A DNA stretch of 64,000 bases, taken from NCBI RefSeq assembly GCF_047511655.1, contig NC_133397.1:125131308-125195307 (forward strand). Reading direction: 5' to 3'. Shown here piece after piece: positions 34,295-44,705 of the stretch. This stretch comes from Castor canadensis (taxonomy: Eukaryota > Chordata > Mammalia > Rodentia > Castoridae). A model generated the notes under the pieces. The model searched no databases. It saw only the letters and a list, made by a program, of their open reading frames with translations, and was not told the origin of the DNA. How positions within the stretch are numbered: position 1 is the stretch's first letter; the number at the start of each line of letters is the position of its first letter. A program made the translations under genes and the position numbers.

Positions 34295-35330
34295 GGAAAT
34301 TAGACCATTCAGGCCCTGGTAACATATGCTAAGAAGTTTGGATTTTCTTCCGAAGGAAATGGAAAATCACCAACGGTTTTTAACAGAGAGTCATTTGCAG
34401 ATCTGTGTAGTTAAAAGATCGCTTTGACAGTAACGTCAGTCGAGAACAGATGAGTGGGAGCAAGACTCAACAGATCTTTGCAGTAAGAAAGTAAGGAATG
34501 GAGGCTGGTGAGCTTGGATTAAGATAAGTAGATGGGATTGAGAAATAGGTCAAATTTACAGCCAACAGTACCTGGGGACACAGGGAATGTAAGTAATAGG
34601 GTGATGTCAAGGATGAGTTCCACGTTTCTGGCTTAAAAATGTTGGTAGGCAGAAACGTGATTTACTAAGGTGGATAATATTCCAAGAGACACCATATTCT
34701 CTACGCTGTTGGGCTGGGAGGTGAGATTAATTCAATTTTAATAATGTTAGTTTGAGAATTTTGTAAAATGAGTTTGCTGTGAGTGAATGGAGATTGAGAA
34801 AGACAAGTGTGGCAAGACAGCCACTAGGAGTGGCCACAGAGGCCAAAGGAAGGAGTGTTTCAAGGAAGGAGGAGAGGTATGGGATATGGCAGGAAGGTGT
34901 CAGATGTTGGTGATGTTTGCAGATCCACCAGTTATTGATGACCCAAGGAAGAAGGCATCATACTCAGAAGTGATTATGGAGGCAGAAAACGAACAGGGAG
35001 CATTGAAAACTCTCCAAGACCATGACCAGTGAGGGGAGAAAGTTATTATTGAGACCCTTAGAGAGAGAGGAGTGCTTTTAAGAGACTTTCTTTTACTTGC
35101 ATCTATGAGCTTGTTTTAAGTCTGGGTTTTGTTTTAAATTTGAGAAGTGGGCATAACCCTGAAGAAAAGGGCCAACATTGAAGGGGAAGCTGAGGATCCT
35201 GAAGGTAAGCTCTAGCAAGAGGAGTAGAGACAATAACTTTAAACAAGAGAAATTCTTTCTCAACATTGGTAGGATGGAAATAATTGATTTAAAGAATAGC
35301 TTAGTACAATGGAATTTTAACTGTTCCAAA
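34295..35330 (-). repeat. L2 LINE, long 3' region
   Basis: About 1 kb of antisense L2 in correct order: aagaagtttggattttcttc, atttgcagatctgtgtagtt, gagttccacgtttctggctt, then gtgtttcaaggaaggaggag near 34856. It covers the ORF2 end. The 81-codon plus-strand frame at 34787-35032 is antisense to it and not a gene. Confidence 0.75.
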
Positions 35331-36454
35331 AATCAATGAAGACAAGAAATTTGAAAAAAATACATAGTAATGAAAGATTAATGCCCAAATATGAAAAATG
35401 TAATCAAAATCACCTACACAACAATCTCACTTGTATCAGTGCAAATATTCTGCACAAGATGTTTAAAAATTAAACAAAGAAGTTCTTTAAATTATAGCAA
35501 ATCACAAGAAGCACTATGAAGCAATTAATCTAATTCTTCTAGTTGACAAGTAGAGGGAAAATTTATACAGTAATTCCCAGATCTGGAAAAACATATGACA
35601 ATGCCAACGTTTATTCTGGATTTCTTAAAACAATTGCCAAAATAATAATATGTGAGTACTGTGCATTAAATATGGACAGGGAGAGAGAGAAAGGGAGAGA
35701 TAGATCATTTCCACACTAGCATCCCATCTAATGAAGGCATTGCTGCTAGTGTTCAACCAAGAAAAGAACAGTCACTCTTAACACTGCTGTTAAATTTTGT
35801 ACCAAAAAGAGATAAAAAGTAAAGATATATCACCTAAAGTTCTTTCTACTTATAGACAAGTGATTTAAGTTTTAGAAAACACCAAGGAATAATAAATAAA
35901 AAGTACAAAAGAATAAGAGTGGGTTAAGATGACAAATAAAACAATTAATTTATAGAAATTGGTAGCACTCACACATAGAGCCAATAGCAAGTGAGAAGAC
36001 AAGTGGAAAAAAAGACAGTTTCAGAAAGATAAAATATCTTGAATAAACTTATGCTCCCAACTTAAGTATCAAAAATACTCCTAAAGTGCACTTGAGCAAG
36101 ACTGAATAAAAATTAAAACAAATTGTGTTATTAGAAAGGAAGTCTTTCTAATAACAAAAACATAAACTCTTTTTAAATTTAATTTATAAATTAACCACAA
36201 TTCCATAAAATATCAATAATTTGTTTTAGAAATATACAAGCTAATTCTAAGTTTGCATGGAAAAAATTGACAAGCATAAAAATGACCATGAAAACCTTCT
36301 AAAGAGCAATAAAATAAGACTGATCATGTAAGGTATTTCACATACTCATAAGCAGTACAGTTGGACAGAAGTATAATGAAGGCCACATATACAATTTCTA
36401 AACATTTACTAGTTTTAATTTACCAAGTTAAAATGTAGCTAACGTTAACTTTTG

Positions 36455-36718
36455 GACAGTGCTAAAATTTGAACTCAGAGATGTCCCTTAATGGTTGGAG
36501 GAGTTCTACCACCACAGCAACAACCACCCTCACCCAGCCTTTTGCACTGGTGATTTGTGGATAGGATCTCACATTTATGCCTGGACCAGCCTTCTATTTA
36601 TGCTTCCTGCATAGCTGGGATGACAAGCATGCGTGGCTGACCTTGAACTGCAGTCCTCCCAATCTCTGCCTTCTGAGTAGCTAGGATTACAGGCATGAGC
36701 TACCATACCCAGCCTGAA
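36455..36718 (-). mobile_element. Composite B1/ID SINE, inside an L1
   Basis: In antisense: a degraded ID part (gctaaaatttgaactcagag) and B1-like parts (tgcctggaccagccttctat, gagtagctaggattacaggc). Confidence 0.8.
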
Positions 36719-36892
36719 GTTAATTTTAAAATATATTTTTAAGTCCATATATCCAAAATATAATCATTTCAACATGTAATCAATATAACAGTTATTAATG
36801 GGATAATTTTATGTTAAACATACTCTTTAGAATCCAGTATATATTTCAATCCTAGCATATCTTATTTCATACTAGCAACATTTCATTTCTTC

Positions 36893-37035
36893 TGGTTTGG
36901 TGTTCTCTTCTTTGACACAAGGTCTCATATGTAGCCAAAGCTGGCCTAAAAATTGACCTCAAAACTTATAAAGATCCTCCTGCCTGTACTTCCTCAGTGC
37001 TGAAATTATATGCCTGCCGCACCATGCCTGGTTCT
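36893..37035 (-). mobile_element. Monomeric B1 SINE, inside an L1
   Basis: Antisense B1: acaaggtctcatatgtagcc, then aagatcctcctgcctgtact and ccgcaccatgcctggttcta. This resembles the classical B1 monomer rather than the B1/ID dimer. B1 derives from 7SL RNA. Confidence 0.8.
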
Positions 37036-37351
37036 ATAGCCACATCTGAAGTGCTCAGCAATCTAGCATATTACATAGCACAGTTCTGACAACTAAAATA
37101 GTGAGGTACTGGCATGTCAAGTAAAAAGATGACTTGCACAGAGTAAAAAATACATTCAAATAAAATGTCAATTTATGATGTTATAAAGTAGCATCTTGAA
37201 TCTGTAAGACATGGATAAAATTTTTAATAAATGATGCTATAACAAATGGATACACATCTAAAGTTGAATTTAAATCCTTACCAGGTAATCTTTAATCAGA
37301 TGAAATATGAAAATATAAAAATAAGCCTGCAAAAGTACTAAAACCTTAGAA

Positions 37352-37470
37352 AAAGGTGCATGATGGTGCATTCCTGTAATCTCAGCACTCAGGAAGCTGA
37401 GGCAAAATCACAAGTTTGAAGCCAGTTTAAACTACATAGTGAGGCCCTGTTAGAGTCCTCTCTGAGTCAA
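37352..37470 (+). mobile_element. Monomeric B1 SINE, inside an L1
   Basis: Sense B1: tgcatgatggtgcattcctg, taatctcagcactcaggaag, then ctacatagtgaggccctgtt. It lies about 320 bp from an opposed B1, so the two could pair as an inverted repeat in RNA. Confidence 0.8.
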
Positions 37471-38120
37471 AAATCCAGAAAATGGGGTTTTCTATCTATT
37501 TTTACATTTTCAAAAGTCTGCAAGGCAAAGGGGACCAAAATTAAATGCAAAATAAACACAGGTTAAACTGGGGGAAGTGTCCACTCATATCAGAAACAAA
37601 GGGCTAATTCCCTTAATAAAGAACTTAAAGATCCAGAGAAGAAAAAGACTGGCAATACAGTAAGAAATAAGGGAAGAATGAGAACAGTTCTCAGTGACAG
37701 GTAAAGTTCATAAACACATAAAAACTTCTCACCTCTATGATGACAAAATACAAAAATATATGATATCATCTCTCATCAAAGCTATAAGAGAAAGATGCCC
37801 TTAATCTGGCCATATCCATCAAAACCACTAATACTTTCATCTTCGCCCACCTGTGGGAACACACTCAGATACACTTTCACATGTACAAAATGACACCTAT
37901 ACTTGGATAGTAAAACTTTGGATATGAACATGAGTCCTTCAGGAGAGAACTGTTAACATGTAAGCAATGGTGCATCTTCAGTGGGAACTCAATGTGTAGA
38001 ACACACACATACATGCTTATATGTATGTCTCCATCCACCTATCAAGAGAAACTTCTTTCCCCCAAAATGTTGCACACACACTCATGTACTCACCACAACA
38101 TACAAACACACTAATGGTAC

Positions 38121-38336
38121 TTTTTTTTTTTTTTTGGTGGGACTGGGGTTTGAACTCAAGGCTTTGGTCTTGCAAAGCAGGTGCTCCATTGCTTGATCCA
38201 TGCTCCAGTCCATTTTGCTCTGGTTATTTTGGTGATGGGGGTCTCATGAAGTATTTGCTGCTGTCCAAACTCAGTCCTCCTGGTCTCAACCTCCCAACTA
38301 GCTAGGAGTACAGACATGAGCTACAGGTATCTGGTT
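38121..38336 (-). mobile_element. Composite B1/ID SINE
   Basis: Starts with a 15-base T run (A-tail), then the ID unit (tgggactggggtttgaactc; agcaggtgctccattgcttg) and B1-like head (cctcccaactagctaggagt). Confidence 0.85.
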
Positions 38337-38407
38337 GCTAGAGTTGTAACTCAGGGGCAGAATATGCAAGACCTTTTAAGTTCAATCTCCAGCATCAATA
38401 ACAAAAG
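38337..38407 (+). mobile_element. ID-type SINE
   Basis: Reads gagttgtaactcaggggcag, then taagttcaatctccagcatc, like an ID monomer. It abuts the SINE on its left. Confidence 0.6.
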
Positions 38408-39602
38408 ATAAGGAAATATTTGGTTTTATTCACATATGTTTGCACTTTAAAAAAACCCTGGTAGGGTGCCCACCTACAGTAATTTAAGAGGGAATTGAGT
38501 ACAAGAGGAAGGGAGGAACAATGATTTTGCTTACAAACCATTTGAACTTATTACCAATTCACAAAGAGATAACAAAATGTCAAATATATATGTGCTGTGT
38601 GTGTGTGTGTGTTTGTGTCCTTGAGGTAATGGAAAATGGAGTTCATATTTGATACTCAGCAAACTGGCACAAGCCAGCTACCTTATCATCAGCAGTTTGG
38701 AGAGTGCTTTTCCCCCATGGTTTTGACAACAGAGGATGTCATATATTCTTGCATCTTTGTCATTATGATAGGTGAAAATGGTAGGTGAGAAATTTCACAT
38801 GTATTCTTATCACTGAGAACTGTTCACAGACTTTTCCTTATTTGTATATTGCTGGTCTTTTTCTTCTCTGTATCTTGAAGCTCTTTATTTATTATGGGAA
38901 TTCGTCCTTTGTTTCTGACATCAGTGGACATTTTCCCCACTTTAACCTTTGCATTTTGCTTTTAATTTTGATGCTTTTTGCCTGTAGAAAAAAAAAATTG
39001 CAGAAGTCTGGTTCTTCTACAGCTAGTTATGCTCCATTGGTTTTTATTATCATTCTTCATTCTACTAAAATAAATGAGTGAGGTGTCTTTTTGCATTGTT
39101 ATAATATAATGACGGTTTAACATTTTAGATAAATTATTATGAGATAAATTTAGGAATTTTGAGTAAATTTGAATTACTTCAAGCAGTGAACGTTACCTCA
39201 AAGGATTAACATGAATGATTGAAGGGTTGAAAAGGGAAAAAGACAGACTTCTTTAACATGTGGAGGGTCCAAGTCAACACTTGAGATTGGTGGCTGTGGA
39301 TTGGGCCTATGGTGGTTTATTTCCTTGTTTTGAGGAAGTGGGTAGATAGGTTCATCCCTGACTGGACATGCTAGTGAGAGCAAAAAGAATGATAATAGGG
39401 TAAGAAGTATAGGATTTGATTAAAGACTTGGTAAACCTCTGCACAGGGAATCAGCTGAATGATGGAGGACTGGATGGTGAAAATCAGAGGAAAGAGTGGT
39501 AGATGAAGAGAAGGACACAATGGACAATGACTTCACTGATGGGATAAACTAGAAAGCAAAAGGCTAAAGAATAGCCCCCAATTACATGCTACCTGTTAAG
39601 AA
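38408..39602. other. Unique sequence with a GT repeat
   Basis: No gene seen. The (GT)n run is at 38595-38618. A weak L2-like patch at 39450-39530 was not called. Confidence 0.45.
38595..38618. repeat. (TG)n simple repeat
   Basis: About ten TG units with one TT interruption. Confidence 0.85.
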
Positions 39603-39714
39603 TTTTCCTTTCTCCCTGGAGGAGTGGCTCAAGCAGTAAGAGCGCCTGCCTAGCAAGCATGAGGCCCTGAGTTCAAGCCCCAGTGCCATCAAAAAGAAAG
39701 CTTTTTCCTTTCTC
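39603..39714 (+). mobile_element. ID-type SINE with perfect 12-bp target-site duplication
   Basis: The element (39615-39702) is a tRNA-like ID unit: ggagtggctcaagcagtaag, agcgcctgcctagcaagcat, then gttcaagcc at 39671-39679, which fits the pol III B box. It is flanked by ttttcctttctc at 39603-39614 and again at 39703-39714. This is the signature of L1-driven insertion. The intact duplication suggests a fairly recent event. Confidence 0.92.
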
Positions 39715-40299
39715 TAATGGAATTCCTCTGTTTTTTAACATTCTGTACCCAAATCAGTCTTAGTCTTGTTATCTCAAACAATTAAAATATGACAAAATGC
39801 TTTCTTGTTATTGGTCATAGGACAAATTCTGTTTTCAGAGATGCTGTAATGTGAAAAATATGCATTTTCAGTCTGATTTTCTTGAATGAGCTTGCTCTTT
39901 AATCAGAAAACCTAGGCCTTAAACATTAATATTTTAAGGCCAGATTAAAGACTTACCATAACAAAATTATAGTCCATTAGTGTTCATTACCACCTACATT
40001 CTGCCCAGTAATTACTCTACAACAGTGAAATATACCGGTCCAGATTGTTTTCGCTCTGAAATGAGGGGCAGGACATTGTCATGACTCTTTTAAACAACGT
40101 TGATCGATCGTTGCTTCGAGTAGAACAATTATCAGCTACAATGTTCCCCTTTCTTAAAATTGCACCTTATTGTCCCTGTTTACTTTGACCCTTTATGAAC
40201 AACCAGCAGTAAACTCAGAAACAGTATGATGTAAATATCCCCAAATCAAAAGGCTGGGTGAAATAAGTAACAAGAATAAGAATTAAAATTCAAACCTGT
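39715..40299. other. Unique sequence, no gene seen
   Basis: No repeat recognised. gatcgatcg near 40104 is a short CpG-bearing palindrome-like word. Confidence 0.4.
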
Positions 40300-40525
40300 C
40301 AGGGGGGTGGCTCACACATGTAATCCTAGCTACTCAGGAGGCAGCGATCAGGAGACTTGAATTATCCTTGGAAGCTGGCCCCAGGCAAATAATTCACAAG
40401 ACCCTATCTCAAAAATACCCAGCATGAAAAAGGGGCTGATGGAGTGACTCGAGTGGTAGAGTGCCTGCCTAGCAAGCATGAGGCCCTGAGTTCAAACCCC
40501 AGCACCACCACCAAAAAAAAAAAAA
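40300..40525 (+). mobile_element. Composite B1/ID SINE, well preserved
   Basis: B1-like head (ggtggctcacacatgtaatc near 40307; aatcctagctactcaggagg) and ID tail (gtagagtgcctgcctagcaa near 40457; B box gttcaaacc at 40490-40498). It ends in a 13-base A tail that runs into an opposed L1 tail. It is among the least diverged SINEs in this window. Confidence 0.9.
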
Positions 40526-40544
40526 GCCTGTGTGTATTCTTTTT

Positions 40545-40965
40545 ACTTTTTAAAATATTTTTCTTTTGTATTTTTTATTGTTGTGCTATGTATGTATTGT
40601 GGCATTTACAAAAGTTCTTCAAATATATCATAGTTCAATTCTCCTCTATCACTCTCTTTTATCTCCTCTCTGCCCCATTCCTGGAACAGTTTCAACAGGT
40701 CTCATTTTCCATTTTCATACCTATGTGCAGTTTTTGCACCATATTCATCTTCTTATGCCCTTTCTCCACCTCTTCCCTACTCTCACTGGTACCAATCCCC
40801 CGGGCAGGACCTGTTCTGCCCTCCAGTTCTCCTGTTTTATAGGAGAAAAAAATGACATTTTGTTTGTTTATGATAGCTATACAGGGAGTTTCCTTGTGAC
40901 ATTTCCCTGACTATATTATTATAACCAGAATTGGTTCATCTCCTCTATTTTTCTCCTTTCTACCT
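40545..40965 (-). mobile_element. L1 LINE 3' end
   Basis: Antisense of the lineage L1 3' UTR, matching 29038-29460: ttattgttgtgctatgtatg, gtggcatttacaaaagttct, cctggaacagtttcaacagg and so on to tctcctttctacctg. It is 5'-truncated. The overlapping plus-strand frames of 132 and 114 codons (40444-40910) run through the SINE and this L1 and are not genes. Confidence 0.85.
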
Positions 40966-41004
40966 GTCTGTGTTCTTATGCCATTTCTGTTATTCTCTTC
41001 CCAT

Positions 41005-41100
41005 AAGAATTTAGATAAATTCTTAACTTTCCCAAACTCACTTTTTGAATTTGGAAAATGGGTACAATAATAAAATGATGTAATAGAATAGTAAGATTAA
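41005..41100 (+). repeat. MIR SINE fragment
   Basis: Contains gataaattcttaactttccc and gaatttggaaaatgggtaca, then taagattaaataactgga, matching MIR. Confidence 0.55.
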
Positions 41101-42894
41101 ATAACTGGATGTCTACTAGGTACCCAACGCTCTAGGCTTGCATGTCTGTCCTACCCACCCACCTTGCTTTCTCCCCGGCATCCCTAGCAGTGTAGGATAA
41201 ATGACAAGAGAATGCTCATTAAGTTGGAAAGTTTACAAAAGATCTGAATGGTTACTAAGATCACATGCAAGCTAGCTAGTCATTTCTACTTTTTCCTCAA
41301 TATTCCATTAAAAACAGTCATTTTCTCTTTAGCTTATGATTGATTATCTATGAACAGGTTGGTGATGCTCTTTGTGAATAATGCTACATATTGAATTGAG
41401 AACAAAACAGCTGAAAACAGTCTGAAGCAGTGGTAGTTGGCACACAAATCAATTACAGAACAGCATTTAACAGAAACCAAAACACAGATACTTGCTAGAG
41501 AACCAATTTTGCCCTTAGCCTCTTTTTTGAGAGTAATAAGAAATATAAAGATTTACAAAATTGTCAACCTATCCCATTTACTTGTAGTAAAATAAAAAAA
41601 CTTTAAAGTATCAATATCTCCGTTCTTTTAAGTCAGAAAAAGTTTACCTCTATGGTGAGCAACGATGAGTTACCTGAAGTCAAACAGAAATTAGAACATA
41701 GTATTATTCTGTATAAATGCTGAAGTAAGAGAAAGGTGGGAACATGTGGCGTAAGCACTAGAAAGGATTGCAAAAAGGTTGGGAATAAATGCAACTTTTC
41801 ACGGCACACCTCTCGGCCGTATGAGGTTGTTCTCTTCGCCAAGAGGTGGAGTCAGCTTCTCTGTGGGTTTCAGTTTAGGTCAACCTTGTATCTGACCTTG
41901 ATCAAGAGAATGTGATGGGCGCTATGGGTGGCAGTTCCAACTCTACACTTCTCAAAGTTTTACAACTTTCCTTGTCACCCCTTGGACAACAAATAACAGC
42001 ATGTAAAGAAGAGAAGACAGAGATAGCCTGCTTGACAGTTGGAGTAGGTGGGTGGGTGACAGCACTGCCTACAGGCAGATGTGGGAGTGAGGCCATCTTC
42101 CATCATTTCATCCATTCCGCTTCTACATTACTTCAGTCAGCTAATACCCCCTCAAATCCTCTAAACTCATTTCTCCGTCTTCAGAGTTGGTCACATTCTA
42201 GGGTCTACCAACTTACTTTTGGAAGAACTCCATTCTTGTAATTTTTTATTGGGGTGGATATTGCTTTTGTTTTGCTTTGCTTTTTAGATTCTACTTCTCA
42301 TGAAAATTCTTCATAACTAAGGATGGAACCAGATATGCAGAAGTTCAAAATCATTGCATGAATGTCTGGTTTTATAACTATCAGTCTACATCCTCACACT
42401 CATCTAAAATCTAAATTTTGGGCCAAAAAAGGCACTTTTGACTCCTCCATTCCTAACTAACAAATTTCTTGGTCAAAATGGAGTAAAAAGTTTCACAGGT
42501 GTGGGAAATCCATGGCCCTCATCTCTAAAATTGGCTTTATTCTTGTATATTTCAAACTATTGGAATTTGGGATATTTTCTGTTTGAATAAGCTTATTTTA
42601 TATGCAGTTACAGCTACTTGATGCTGAATCACTTTTGTTGAGATAGAAATTTAAAATAAACATCTGTACAATTTATGTTTATATCAGTTGGTGACAGTGG
42701 CCAGGCAGTTGGAGAAGTGGTCTTTGTACATGTTGATGAAGCAACTGCTTCTCAGAGATAGGTGAAGTCATCATTTTGTGACACGGCAGTGACCAGGGCT
42801 TGCCCAAGCCTCTGTCCAGTGGGGTGATTTGTCACACAGTGATAGATAGCTGATATACCCACTAAGACATCAGCAAAATTTAGTGGGAAGAATA
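41101..42894. other. Unique sequence, no gene seen
   Basis: Open frames on opposite strands overlap at 41902-42241 with no domain. No repeat recognised. Confidence 0.4.
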
Positions 42895-43015
42895 TTGAAA
42901 AGAAAAAAGGTAATTCAGGTTCACGTCCTGGTTGCACTACATATTTACCATATGAAACTGAATGCATCTCTTAAATTCCCTATGCAACAATTTCTTCTTG
43001 TGCAGCCATAGACTA
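42895..43015 (+). repeat. MIR SINE fragment
   Basis: Contains ttcaggttcacgtcctggtt, then gcactacatatttaccatat, in MIR order. Confidence 0.6.
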
Positions 43016-43727
43016 TTTCACTGGAAAGTCTTTGAAGACACTTTAGCTACAAAGTTTGTACTTGTACTTTACTCCAGCTGACAGCAATTATACATCCAAA
43101 TTAATTGGTTTTGAAATACCACTCATAGCCATCTCACCTGATAAAGAAAGATGGTACCTTTTATCATTCTAATAACAGTGATTCTGCAAAATGTCTAAAA
43201 TAAGTTGTGATTTTGGGAAATTGTTTCCTTTTATAAGCTAAATAAGTATAATATAACCAGATGCCTAGTACTGGACTACAAGGACAAACCTAACACTAAT
43301 GGTGGATTTAGAGAATCTTTTAAACTAAACTTTTCCCTATTTAAGAGAAAATTATTTCTAAAAATCGTTAGCCATGACAATAAATCCTAAGTAAAGAAAT
43401 GTACAGAATTCAGATTATGTCCTCATATTATTTTAGATAGCAAGAACTTTTCAGATATGTTTTGTGTTGCACAACATAAGGTTGTGTCATAGACATCATT
43501 GAATCTGCTTATTTTGTAGCTACTCAAGGATTTTGAGCACAACATATCCTGAATAACCAAAATATTTGTCATTAGCTTCAGGAATGGACTGTAGTTCTAA
43601 TGGAAAGTTCCCTTCATCTGGAATTCAGATACCTGAAGCGGTTACAATTGACTTCTTAGCAATGTTCTGTACAAGCCCTTGACCTTGCTGGCTGCCCTTT
43701 TCTACTCTGTATAAAAGGCGTAATGAA

Positions 43728-43812
43728 GACTGTCATGTAGCTCTGTGGTAGAGCGCTTGCCTAGCTTGTGGGATGTTTTTATTTCAATCCACAGAAACAT
43801 AAACATAAAAAA
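43728..43812 (+). mobile_element. ID-type SINE
   Basis: Reads tgtagctctgtggtagagcg, then cttgcctagcttgtgg and a tail of A. It is closer to the classical ID monomer than the tails of the composite SINEs. Confidence 0.75.
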
Positions 43813-44103
43813 AATGTAGCTGGATATGGTGGCTCACAGCTGTACTCCCAGCTACTCAGGAGTAGAAATTCAAAGGCAAGTGGTGAGACCCCGTCTCAAC
43901 AAATAAACCAGGAATGACGGTGTACACTTGTTATCCTGGCTATGCAGGAGATAAAGGGAGGAGGATTATGATCCAAAGATCGCCCTGGGCAAGATGAAGA
44001 TTAACTAAAGTAAAAATGAGCTGGGGGAGTAGCTCCACCATAGAGCACCAGCATAGCAAGTGTGAGGCCCTGGGTTTAAAAACCAGAACTGCCAAAAAGA
44101 AAT
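43813..44103 (+). mobile_element. Composite B1/ID SINE
   Basis: B1-like head (gatatggtggctcacagctg, cccagctactcaggag), second B1-like segment (ggtgtacacttgttatcctg) and ID tail (gtagctccaccatagagcac; gcaagtgtgaggccctgggt). Confidence 0.85.
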
Positions 44104-44444
44104 TATAAAAGAATATATGATAATAACTGGGCTATTTCACAAGGATATTGTGAAGATCAAATCAGAGGAGTACATGAAAAGTTTTTTCAAATATTTGATT
44201 GCCAATACCTATATGAAAGGAAAAATGATGGGCCTGTACAGTTCTCAGCTGACAGCAATGGCAGAAAAGTTGACTCAGAATCAGTGGATCTGCTAGACAT
44301 ACAAAGGAAATTATTAATACCAGAACTATACTTTGTAGCTTCTTTTTGATGACCACCGACCTTTGGTAGTCAATAATTTCCCCTTTTTTCTGTTTTCAGT
44401 CCTTTTACTTTTTCTACCATGGGGACCTCTCATTCACATCTTCA

Positions 44445-44705
44445 GTAACTTAGCCAACAAACACTGACTGACTATCTCGTGAGCATGGAGGAAGCAGATA
44501 TTCACGACCTGTCCCTGGCCTCGGGAGCTCAGCATCTAATGAAGACATAAAACACAAAGTCAATTTATGTCCAGGAAGAAGACCAAGAATGGAACCATGC
44601 CTGATGCCACAGGAGCAGAAAGGAGGAGCTCTCTCTTAACTGAGGGACAGAAAATAGTGAATTGGAGCAAAGGAAGGGCTAGCCTTTGAGCAGTATGTTA
44701 AAGGA
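44445..44705 (-). repeat. L2 LINE 3' region
   Basis: Plus strand: cctgtccctggcctcgggag, then ctcagcatctaatgaagaca, and further on ctttgagcagtatgttaaag. Antisense L2 3' end. Confidence 0.6.

Larger units (their letters stand above)
35335..37980 (+). repeat. L1 LINE ORF2 region (L1M-type), decayed, with three inserted SINEs
   Basis: Long A-rich stretch in L1 ORF2 order: aaccacaattccataaaata and gcatggaaaaaattgacaag (36190-36275), gaggtactggcatgtcaagt (37105), tttaataaatgatgctataa (37220), ggctaattcccttaataaag (37601), ccacctgtgggaacacactc (37848). The reverse-transcriptase and C-terminal frames are broken by many stops. SINEs at 36455-36718, 36893-37035 and 37352-37470 interrupt it. Confidence 0.75.
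43660..44210 (+). repeat. MIR SINE split by two younger SINEs
   Basis: Left part (43660-43726): agcccttgaccttgctggct and tctgtataaaaggcgtaatg. Right part (44108-44210): atgataataactgggctatt, then ttgtgaagatcaaatcagag. Joined, they follow the MIR consensus; the material between is an ID and a composite SINE. Confidence 0.6.

Noticed and set aside
34787..35032. 81-codon plus-strand frame
   Set aside because: Antisense to an L2 fragment.
39615..39702. tRNA gene (A- and B-box-like sequences)
   Set aside because: The match is to a tRNA-derived SINE with target-site duplication and A-rich tail; no full cloverleaf was evident.
40101..40120. gttgatcgatcgttgc as a binding site or palindrome
   Set aside because: Only a short GATC repeat; too short to mean anything alone.
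40444..40910. Plus-strand frames of 132 and 114 codons
   Set aside because: They run through the ID part of a SINE and the antisense of an L1 3' UTR; not genes.
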